Assembly (NCBI GenBank): GCA_002338715.1
Contig: DDIR01000049.1
Span: forward strand, 1-11,749
Direction of reading: 5' to 3'
Length of the DNA: 11,749 nt
Source: Phycisphaerales bacterium UBA1845
Lineage (GTDB): Bacteria; Planctomycetota; Phycisphaerae; UBA1845
A program made the position numbers and the translations under genes. The notes under the pieces were generated by a model. That model was not told the DNA's origin, searched no databases, and saw only the letters and a program-made list of their open reading frames with translations. Below, one piece after another: positions 5,823 through 11,749 of the stretch. How positions within the stretch are numbered: the stretch's first letter is position 1; every line of letters starts with the position of its first letter.

Positions 5823-7094
5823 ATGGGAGACGGGCTGAAGACATCGCGTGAACCGAACGTAGCACCGGATGCGGAATGCGGGGCGGCTGTCGCCGATCGG
5901 GTGATTGCCCACGTCGATCTGGATGCGTTCTTTACGAGCGTGGAGCAATTGCTCGATCCGAGGTTGGCGGGCAAGCCGGTGGTGGTGGGCGGAGCTGCCA
6001 ACGAACGTGGCGTGGTGGCGTCGGCATCCTACGAAGCCCGCGCTCGCGGCGTGTATGTGCCCATGCCGCTGACCCGGGCGTATCGCGTTTGCCCCGAGGC
6101 GCATTTTCTTCGTGGCCGCCACGACGAATACTCGAAGTTCAGCAAGCGCGTGTTCGAAATCTGCCAGAACGAAAGTCCAAGTTTCCAAGCCGCAAGCATC
6201 GATGAGGGCTACCTCGACTGGACGAAGGAGCAGTGGCAGGCGCTCCATCCGCACGAGGCGATTCCGAAGCATTGGCCCATCGAGATGGCCACCCGCCTGC
6301 GCGATGTCATTCTGCGGCGCGTGGGGCTTAGTGTTTCGGTTGGTCTGGCGAAGAACCGGCTCGTCGCGAAGATCGCGAGCAAGTACTGCAAGCCGCGGGG
6401 GATTTGCCACGTTGCGGCTGGCTCTGAGCGGGCGTTCCTTCGTCCGATGCAGTTGGGGGTTGTTCCGGGGATTGGTCAACATGCCCAGGCGATGCTAGCC
6501 GCAACCGATCTGCACACGTTTGACGATGTGCATCAACTCAGCGCCGAAGAACTCGAAGCGCGCGTCGGTGCGAAGTGGGCGGAGCGTCTGACGCGGTTGG
6601 CCAACGGGGAAGGCAGCCGAACGATTGCGCTGTCGGGCCCGCCCAAGTCTGTCTCGAACGAAACGACATTCGCCCAGGATTGTCATGACCTTCAAGAGGT
6701 GCAGGCCGCACTCTATCGCATGGTCGAAAAGGCATCGTGGCGATTGCGGAAGGCGGGGCTGAAAGCCGGAACAATCAGCGTGAAACTGCGGACGGCTGAC
6801 TTTAAGACGATGGAGCGATCCAAGTCGTTGGGCTACCGCACCGATCAGCACCAGGAGGTTTACGCGTGCGCACAAGCGTTGTGTCGTGAGCAGATGACGC
6901 AGCGGGCCAACGCGATGTTCAAGGGCGTGCGATTGATCGGCGTGCGTCTGAGCAATCTGGATGCGGCGAGTAATCGGCAGTTGTTGCTGCACGATGAGCC
7001 GAGCGAGTGGAAGACGAATCGCGTGGATGAGACGGTGGATCAGATCAGGGCGAGATTCGGGTTCAAGAAACTGCTGACGGCTGGCGGAATTTGA
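5823..7094 (+). CDS. dinB: DNA polymerase IV (Y-family translesion polymerase)
   Basis: 423-residue error-prone polymerase that copies past damaged bases. The palm begins with IAHVDLDAFFTSVE, giving metal ligand D32 and steric-gate F37. It continues with GVVASASYEARARGV (63-77) and the catalytic SIDEGYLD (126-133; D127, E128). The thumb and helix-hairpin-helix region has SVGLAKNRLVAKIASKYCKPRG (172-193) and the VPGIG motif. The little finger runs from about residue 278, with a basic KAGLKAGTISVKLRT segment. A QLLL stretch about 40 residues before the end might be a sliding-clamp motif, but family motifs usually lie nearer the end. ATG 5823 is chosen for its GGAGG 7 bases upstream; the ATG at 5772 overlaps the -10 box. 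About 25 extra N-terminal residues precede the usual start. Catalytic residues are intact. Confidence 0.95.
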   Translation: MGDGLKTSREPNVAPDAECGAAVADRVIAHVDLDAFFTSVEQLLDPRLAGKPVVVGGAANERGVVASASYEARARGVYVPMPLTRAYRVCPEAHFLRGRHDEYSKFSKRVFEICQNESPSFQAASIDEGYLDWTKEQWQALHPHEAIPKHWPIEMATRLRDVILRRVGLSVSVGLAKNRLVAKIASKYCKPRGICHVAAGSERAFLRPMQLGVVPGIGQHAQAMLAATDLHTFDDVHQLSAEELEARVGAKWAERLTRLANGEGSRTIALSGPPKSVSNETTFAQDCHDLQEVQAALYRMVEKASWRLRKAGLKAGTISVKLRTADFKTMERSKSLGYRTDQHQEVYACAQALCREQMTQRANAMFKGVRLIGVRLSNLDAASNRQLLLHDEPSEWKTNRVDETVDQIRARFGFKKLLTAGGI

Positions 7095-7130
7095 ATCCTG
7101 GGTAATGTGTTTGATTGAATGGAAACCAAT

Positions 7131-7204
7131 GTGCCACTGCTCTGTGAGCAGTGTGTTTGTTGGAAGACCAAAATGCTCCTGCACTGCTCACAGAGCAGTG
7201 GCAC
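7131..7204. repeat. Perfect 23 bp inverted repeat, cruciform-like intergenic element
   Basis: The arms at 7131-7153 and 7182-7204 are exact reverse complements (23 of 23) around a 28 bp centre. Each arm is itself palindromic: CACTGCTC (7135-7142), TGT, GAGCAGTG (7146-7153). The whole can fold into a cruciform or two hairpins. It lies between the convergent dinB and HAD-like genes. No T-run follows. It looks like a REP-pair or a miniature mobile unit, and might also terminate transcription. Confidence 0.85.
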
Positions 7205-7215
7205 GGTTGGGGATT

Positions 7216-7875
7216 TTATCTGCGGTCGCCTTGGATACCGGCGCGCACGAGGACCGGGTCGCCTTCTGCCCGCGCTTCGCAGAAAGCGTCAACGTCGCGA
7301 TAGGTGGTGATGGCTCCAAAGCGCGGCATGCGTTTGGCGATGCACGCGCCGGATGCGATTCCGATGGGAATGATCCCCAACGCGTCGGCGGCTTGCAGCA
7401 GTCGTTCGCCGGCAGATAGCAAAATCACCGGGCGCTCACTTCCAGCGAGCGATTTGAGTTGGGCGCTGAATTGCACATCGGTGAGGGTGGTCACGGTGGT
7501 ATCGCAACCGGGAAGGGCGACAGTTGTAAGCATTTCTGAAAGCACTTTGGCGTGGGCACTGAGTGTGACGTAGTGGCACGTACCCAGTTGCTTGAGTTTC
7601 TTGACGTATTCGCGGGCGTCCTCGTGCAGTTCGAGCTTCTCGGCGAAGGTGGGGCTCGCTTGTGCGGTTCCGAACGCCGATTCGAACGCGGTGATGTGGT
7701 GCAGTTTCGACCCCTGAAGCACCGTTGAAATCGGGTCACTGCGGCGGATCGTTCGCCAGAATGAGCCCTCGTCGGCGCAAGCGAGTCCGATTTGTTTCAT
7801 GGCCTCCTGGTAGGCTTGCCAGTATGCCGGACGCAGATTCGTGAGGATGCCGTCGATTTCGATGATGATTTTCAT
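7216..7875 (-). CDS. HAD-like protein with degenerate catalytic motifs
   Basis: 219-residue protein whose outline fits the haloacid dehalogenase fold. It has an N-terminal strand plus loop KIIIEIDGILTNL, a helical cap region (about 15-90), a second strand ending in TLS (104-106), a Lys (K141) and a fourth strand VILLSAGERLLQAADALG. Active HAD enzymes carry DxD in the first motif and paired Asp residues in the last; here the nucleophile position is E6 and the last motif has no Asp (LLSAGE). It may therefore lack phosphatase activity or act as a binding protein. The ATG at 7875 is used; an in-frame GTG at 7887 is possible and neither has a strong ribosome site. It is divergent from the DoxX-like gene. 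Assignment to HAD rests on overall shape and is moderate. Confidence 0.65.
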   Translation of the reverse strand: MKIIIEIDGILTNLRPAYWQAYQEAMKQIGLACADEGSFWRTIRRSDPISTVLQGSKLHHITAFESAFGTAQASPTFAEKLELHEDAREYVKKLKQLGTCHYVTLSAHAKVLSEMLTTVALPGCDTTVTTLTDVQFSAQLKSLAGSERPVILLSAGERLLQAADALGIIPIGIASGACIAKRMPRFGAITTYRDVDAFCEARAEGDPVLVRAGIQGDRR

Positions 7876-8042
7876 GTTTCGGCTCACTCGCCTGTCAAAT
7901 GGCCCAAATATTGTCGTTTTGCACCCGAATACAGCTGATGATGGGCAGTTGCACGCCCGTTCGGGACGATACTAGGGCATCTTGGGGATCGTTCCAAACG
8001 TTTGCGCCGATTGTAATGTCCGCGCCGCGGTTTGGGGTGTAG

Positions 8043-8057
8043 ATTCCTAACAGGAAT
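8043..8057. repeat. Small palindrome upstream of the DoxX-like gene
   Basis: ATTCCT-AAC-AGGAAT is a perfect 6-3-6 inverted repeat, 39 bases before the start codon in the gap between divergent genes. It could be an operator or a leader hairpin. No clear promoter boxes could be placed around it. Confidence 0.35.
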
Positions 8058-8096
8058 GCCGCACTGCCTGGCGGTTCTTGTGAATGAAGGAGAAAA

Positions 8097-8765
8097 ATGA
8101 TGGCCAACGACATGATTCGAAATCGCTCGAATATCACCCCCTTGATCTTGCGTGTAGCGGTTGCAGGGGCGCTGGCCTTTGCGGGCGCGGCGCATCTGCG
8201 AAACGACGCCGCACCACTGCCGACCAATCCGGCATCGACGCTAAGCGCCGATCCGGAAGGCATCGAGCTCGTACCGAACCAAGCCGACTCACTCGCGCCC
8301 GTCAACGGCGCCAGTTTGGCTGATGGTGCAAGCCTGGCTGACGATGCGGTGTCGGGTGACGATCTTGGAATCAAAGAAAAGATCGGTTCGGCGATCACAG
8401 ACAAAGCCAACAAGGTACTGTCGACCACGCATGTCGATCCGTCCGGTGTGCAGGTCAATATGAAATGGCAGGAGTTTACCGGGTTGGCTGAGCTTTCACT
8501 GGCGGCAGTCCTGTTCTTCGGTGCGTTCGTTCGCTTGACGTCGCTGGTTGGCGTCGGAGCGTCGGCGATGGGCACGTTGGCTGGCGCAGGTGCGGTCAGT
8601 AGCGAGGGCGTGTTTGGTCCGCTCGCGAGCATGTTTCAGGCGAATCCGCTGGCGATGATGCTGATCGGTGCGATTTGTTTCACGCTGCTTTGCTCTGGAA
8701 GCGGTCCGTTGTCGCTCGATCGTTTGATGTTTGGCCGGCGCAAATTCGTTGAAGCCGAGTTGTAA
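8097..8765 (+). CDS. DoxX-like integral membrane protein
   Basis: 222-residue inner-membrane protein with four predicted hydrophobic segments at about 14-33, 127-147, 148-167 and 183-200. TM1 with RVAVAGALAFAGAAHL and the closing motif LLCSGSGPLSLDRLMFGRR are typical of the DoxX family. DoxX-like proteins are linked in some species to thiol and oxidative-stress handling, but most are uncharacterised. It is odd in having a long hydrophilic insert between TM1 and TM2 (about 35-123), rich in Ala and Asp, with a short repeat GASLADGASLADD (71-83); this loop is probably outside the cytoplasm. Two start codons are adjacent (8097 and 8100); AAGGAG at 8087-8092 fits either, slightly better the second. 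A strong terminator follows at 8839-8875, so it is probably a single-gene unit. Confidence 0.8.
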   Translation: MMANDMIRNRSNITPLILRVAVAGALAFAGAAHLRNDAAPLPTNPASTLSADPEGIELVPNQADSLAPVNGASLADGASLADDAVSGDDLGIKEKIGSAITDKANKVLSTTHVDPSGVQVNMKWQEFTGLAELSLAAVLFFGAFVRLTSLVGVGASAMGTLAGAGAVSSEGVFGPLASMFQANPLAMMLIGAICFTLLCSGSGPLSLDRLMFGRRKFVEAEL

Positions 8766-8838
8766 TCGAGTACTTGATTTGGTCCTTGCGGTGCTGCACG
8801 CCTTTACACCCACACACTGACAGCACCGGTTTTGTTCG

Positions 8839-8875
8839 GCACCATCGCCCACGCACTCGGCGATGGTGCTTTTTT
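8839..8875 (+). terminator. Intrinsic terminator after the DoxX-like gene
   Basis: An 11 bp perfect stem GCACCATCGCC (8839-8849) / GGCGATGGTGC (8859-8869) with a 9-base loop is followed at once by six T (8870-8875). This is a textbook Rho-independent terminator on the plus strand. It separates the DoxX-like gene from the HEAT-repeat gene. Confidence 0.93.
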
Positions 8876-8923
8876 GCGTGACGACGGTGGCTCTGATTTG
8901 CAGACCTTTATACGATTGGTCCC

Positions 8924-9829
8924 ATGCAAGATCCGCGACACAACCCGATGCACGCACCAACACCCGCAAAAGAAAGCTGGCGCAGACCCATCGCGATCAT
9001 CGTGTTGATGGTGATTGCCTTCGCGATCGTGGTGATCTTTCGAAACGAGATTCGCGTGCGGTGGTGGGGGTATCGATTGGCGCAGACGTCCGACGTGCAG
9101 GATCGGATGCAGTACCTCAGCCTGCTTTCGAGCATGGACGTCAAGTCGCTGCCGGTGGCGCGGACATTGATCAAAAATTCCGACCCGGCCAACCGTTCAT
9201 TCGGCGTGGCGCTGCTTTCGACGATCAACGGCGATGAAGCCGATCGTCTCCTGGAAGTCGCGTGCATTGATAACGACAAAACAATCCGTCAAAGCGCCAT
9301 CCTGGGATTGTCGATGCGAGCGACGGCCAACACCGTGTACCGGTTGGCGGGTTTGATCAAACAGCTCGATGCCGATTCGGCGATGTTCGCGGTGAGTCGG
9401 CTGGCTGGCATCAATCGCCCCGAGTCGCTTGCGGAGCTAACTCGAATCGCGCGGTCCCATCCGGAGGCGGGTGTGCGGGCGCAGGCGATCGAGTCGCTGG
9501 GGCAGTGGGGTGGCGATGGCGTTGTCGGACCGTTGATCGATTGCCTTTCGGATGACGCGGTCTACAGCGGATTGACCGCGACGGAAGCGCAGGCGCACGA
9601 CGCCCTCGCATCGATGGCCCCTCAATTCGCCACATCAGATAAACCCGGCAGCGATTCATCCAAGCCGGAAAACACCGGCGCCGCGAAGGATACCAACGGC
9701 ATGCGAGCCGCCCGCAAGCTGCGCGACATCACCGGGCAGTCCTTCGGATATCTCGATGCCGATGCGGCAGAGCGCACGCTGGCGATTGCCCGATGGCGTT
9801 CGTGGTTTGAATCGAAAAGCGGTGAATAA
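8924..9829 (+). CDS. Membrane-anchored HEAT-repeat protein
   Basis: 301-residue protein with one N-terminal membrane segment (about 23-39, flanked by RR before and R40 after), predicted to hold the remainder outside the cytoplasm. Residues 55-235 are made of helical pairs of HEAT type: SLPVARTLIKNSDPANRSFGVALLSTI, EADRLLEVACIDNDKTIRQSAILGLS, ESLAELTRIARSHPEAGVRAQAIESLG and VVGPLIDCLSDD. These are scaffolds for protein binding; no catalytic motif is seen. A low-complexity Ser/Asp/Lys linker (236-258) leads to a C-terminal segment with ITGQSFGY and ARWRSWFE, found at the end of other planctomycete HEAT proteins as far as can be recalled. The start at 8924 has no Shine-Dalgarno sequence; a second ATG at 8948 is also without one, so the start is uncertain. 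Function unknown. Confidence 0.75.
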   Translation: MQDPRHNPMHAPTPAKESWRRPIAIIVLMVIAFAIVVIFRNEIRVRWWGYRLAQTSDVQDRMQYLSLLSSMDVKSLPVARTLIKNSDPANRSFGVALLSTINGDEADRLLEVACIDNDKTIRQSAILGLSMRATANTVYRLAGLIKQLDADSAMFAVSRLAGINRPESLAELTRIARSHPEAGVRAQAIESLGQWGGDGVVGPLIDCLSDDAVYSGLTATEAQAHDALASMAPQFATSDKPGSDSSKPENTGAAKDTNGMRAARKLRDITGQSFGYLDADAAERTLAIARWRSWFESKSGE

Positions 9830-9929
9830 GACGGTGTCGCGAACTTTAGCCAATCGCTTTGTTTTGCTCGTTCACACTTTTTTGTACGGGGGCTGATAGC
9901 CACCAAGATTGACTTTGCTTTTCCCCTGG

Positions 9930-9949
9930 ATTCCCGCTTGCGCGGGAAT
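9930..9949. repeat. REP-like hairpin
   Basis: ATTCCCGC-TTGC-GCGGGAAT is an 8 bp perfect stem with a four-base loop, within the wording CTGGATTCCCGC...GCGGGAATGACGG that is familiar as a dispersed intergenic repeat in many bacterial genomes. It lies between the convergent HEAT-repeat gene and the protease gene. No T-run follows, so a terminator role is not clear. Confidence 0.6.
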
Positions 9950-10011
9950 GACGGCGCGCTGAACGGCGATGACGTCGCGCTGCTCAGCGGCTACGTTTGG
10001 ACCAAACCGCT

Positions 10012-11749
10012 CTAACCGGCTAGGTCGTTCAACGTGACGTAGAGGAACGCGGTCGCGATCAGCACGAGGCCGATGACCTGCGTCGCCACCTGCACGCGGA
10101 CGCTGATCGGGCTCCCTTTGATCTTCTCGATGATCAGGAACACCATCAAACCACCGTCAACGATGGGCAGCGGCAGAAAGTTGATCACCGCGAGGTTGGC
10201 GGAAATCAACGCCAGGAACCAGAGCAGATCGATGAATCCACCGCGGGCCATCTTGCTGCCGATGTCGACGATGCCGACGGGGCCGGAAATCTTATCGACA
10301 CCAAGCGTGCGCGACACAATCATCCGCTCGATGACCTGATAGACCTGCATCACGAAGAAGTAGGTTTTCTTGACGCCAAGACGAACAGCATCGATCGGAT
10401 TGGTCTTGCGAAGAACCATTGTCTCGCCACCGGCAATGACGTCGACGGTGTAAGCCGTCGCACCAACCCACGGGACGAGCATGTCTTCGGTGACTTCGAC
10501 GCTTTTCGTTTCGATCGCTGAAAGCGGTCCCGGACGATATTGAATTTCGGCGGTCTCACCGACCGACGCTTTCAACGCGTCATAGAGCGCCACGGGATAG
10601 TTCACGGAGTAGACCTTGGATATGCCGTTGCGTTCGACCTTGATTCGTTCTTCACCGTTGACCGAAATGATGCTGGCTTCCGGGCCCACGCCCAGGATGG
10701 AACGCAGGCTACGGGGAATGCTCATCGTGGCCGTCAGGTCTTTTTCGGCGCCGAGGTCATAGCTGACGACGACATCGCTACCTGCATTCTTCCGGAAGGC
10801 TTCCGCCAACTGCACCCATGACTTGACGGGTTTGTCGTTGACCTTGGTGATCATGGCGTTGACAGGGATGCCGGCTTGGGCGGCTGGGGTCTCCTTGTCC
10901 ATCGTCGTTTCAACGACCGACGCGACGCGCAGGTAACCGTCGGCGAGCATTTCAAACTGCGCGCCGATGGTGGGTTTGCCCTTCTGGATACGCAGCAACG
11001 GAACGACTTTGATTTTTGGGCGCACGGTTTTGTTGACGACCTTACCGGTGTCGTGCTTGAGGAGCTTGACCGGAATGTCGCGCTCGGCTGGTCCCCAGTC
11101 AGACTTGTGCGGTTTGAGGATGCTCTTTTCGATTTGCAGTGCTGTGGGGTTCTCGATGTCTCCCCACTGCAGGATGATGTCGCCGACTTCGATGCCGGCA
11201 AGGTCCGCCCGCCCGCCCGGATCGACGCTGCTGAACCTCGCCAGCGGAACCAGTCCGTAAAGACTGGGGTCGACCATGTCGAGACGTCGCAGGGCGATGC
11301 GCGGTTCGAGATCAACAGAGACGCGCTCGGGCTTTGCATCTTTTGGGGCATCGATCGGCAGCCGCTCGACGACCACCGAATCGTACTTCAGCGGGTCGGT
11401 CGCGAGCAGATTGAGCATGGAGTTGGCGTTGTCTTTGGTGACTTCGGTGTCACCCATCGCGACGATCGTATCGCCCGGTCGGGGGTGCTTGGGATTTTCC
11501 GGATCGTAACCCGGACCGACATTGACGAGCGTGGCGATTTGCGGCGACGTGATTCCGATCTGGAAGATGTCTTCGCTGGCGTTCACTTCGGGGACGACGT
11601 TAATCGTCATCAATTCGCCATCGCGCTCGACGACGAACTCCAACGGTTCGCCCGGTTTCGCCAGCATCACCGTCATGGGAATGTCTTGAAACTCATCGAC
11701 CGATGAGCCGTTGATCGACTTGATCACGTCACCGGAGAGGATACCCGCG
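10012..11749 (-). CDS. rseP: RseP-like site-2 zinc metalloprotease with multiple PDZ domains, N-terminus missing
   Basis: M50-family intramembrane protease that cuts membrane proteins, for example anti-sigma factors, inside the lipid layer. The frame is open to the window edge, so the N-terminus with the HExxH zinc site lies outside. Residues are counted from the first visible codon. AGILSGDVIKSINGSSV opens PDZ-like module 1 (1-55). Others follow at about 63-127 (RPGDTIVAMGDTEV), 165-245 (ADLAGIEVGDIILQWGDIE) and 262-345 (AAQAGIPVNAMITKVNDKPV). A half-like module with ASIISVNGEERI lies at about 350-405. The C-terminal membrane part has SGPVGIVDIG, then NLAVINFLPLPIVDGG (about 518-533), whose D531 is the third zinc ligand. 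Hydrophobic segments lie near 457-474, 506-526 and 554-572. RseP has two PDZ domains and about 450 residues in total; here 578 residues are already visible. The role in sigma-E-like signalling is inferred. Confidence 0.92.
   Translation of the reverse strand, partial: AGILSGDVIKSINGSSVDEFQDIPMTVMLAKPGEPLEFVVERDGELMTINVVPEVNASEDIFQIGITSPQIATLVNVGPGYDPENPKHPRPGDTIVAMGDTEVTKDNANSMLNLLATDPLKYDSVVVERLPIDAPKDAKPERVSVDLEPRIALRRLDMVDPSLYGLVPLARFSSVDPGGRADLAGIEVGDIILQWGDIENPTALQIEKSILKPHKSDWGPAERDIPVKLLKHDTGKVVNKTVRPKIKVVPLLRIQKGKPTIGAQFEMLADGYLRVASVVETTMDKETPAAQAGIPVNAMITKVNDKPVKSWVQLAEAFRKNAGSDVVVSYDLGAEKDLTATMSIPRSLRSILGVGPEASIISVNGEERIKVERNGISKVYSVNYPVALYDALKASVGETAEIQYRPGPLSAIETKSVEVTEDMLVPWVGATAYTVDVIAGGETMVLRKTNPIDAVRLGVKKTYFFVMQVYQVIERMIVSRTLGVDKISGPVGIVDIGSKMARGGFIDLLWFLALISANLAVINFLPLPIVDGGLMVFLIIEKIKGSPISVRVQVATQVIGLVLIATAFLYVTLNDLAG

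Noticed and set aside
5679..6482. Minus-strand open frame of 267 codons
   Set aside because: It is antisense to dinB and across its promoter; the protein is low in recognisable structure and looks like a high-GC shadow.
4595..7204. CRISPR-like repeats
   Set aside because: The palindromic elements differ in sequence and are isolated pairs, not arrays with regular spacers.
10876..11706. Plus-strand open frame of 276 codons
   Set aside because: It is antisense to the site-2 protease gene, whose PDZ and zinc-ligand motifs are clear.

Overview
The window is one 11.7 kb piece of a moderately GC-rich bacterial chromosome. Both ends cut through genes. No rRNA, tRNA, transposase, phage gene or CRISPR array was seen. 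The gene set suggests a Gram-negative-type envelope: KDO-8-phosphate synthase for LPS, a lipoprotein, and an RseP-like site-2 protease with many PDZ modules. Short GC-rich palindromic intergenic repeats and DoxX-like and HEAT-repeat membrane proteins would fit a planctomycete-type organism (for example Phycisphaerae), but this is an impression from protein style and not a proven placement.

Layout: (1) 3-797, + strand, the C-terminal part of a membrane polyferredoxin (NapH/NosR/CcoG-like). (2) 978-4064, a redox and nitrosative-stress cluster. It holds a small CPVC thioredoxin-like protein (-), a MarR regulator with a cysteine-rich tail (-), a DUF3565 protein (-) overlapping an Rrf2/NsrR-like regulator (-), and, divergent from the latter, a full flavohemoglobin (hmp, +). 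(3) 4142-5504, a YciI-like lipoprotein and kdsA, both -, separated by a 75 bp palindromic repeat. (4) 5823-7094, dinB (DNA polymerase IV, +). (5) 7131-7204, a perfect 23 bp inverted repeat, then a degenerate HAD-like protein (-). (6) 8097-9829, a DoxX-like membrane protein with a clear terminator, then a membrane-anchored HEAT-repeat protein, both +. (7) 10012-11749, the C-terminal part of the site-2 protease (-).

The most interesting part is region 2. The marR promoter has near-consensus -35 and -10 boxes with a palindrome of the form TAGGA-N-TCCTA in its spacer. The same palindrome, at the same distance from a TATAAA box, lies upstream of the thioredoxin-like gene. This points to a MarR regulon containing its own gene and the thioredoxin-like gene. 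The MarR tail carries C-x2-C-x16-C-x15-C, close to the ligand spacing of high-potential iron-sulfur proteins, which suggests an Fe-S (or zinc) sensing tail. Next door, the NsrR-like regulator, DUF3565 and hmp form a typical nitric oxide detoxification arrangement. Two regulators that may sense redox state or NO through metal centres therefore sit back to back with an NO dioxygenase and a thiol-redox protein.
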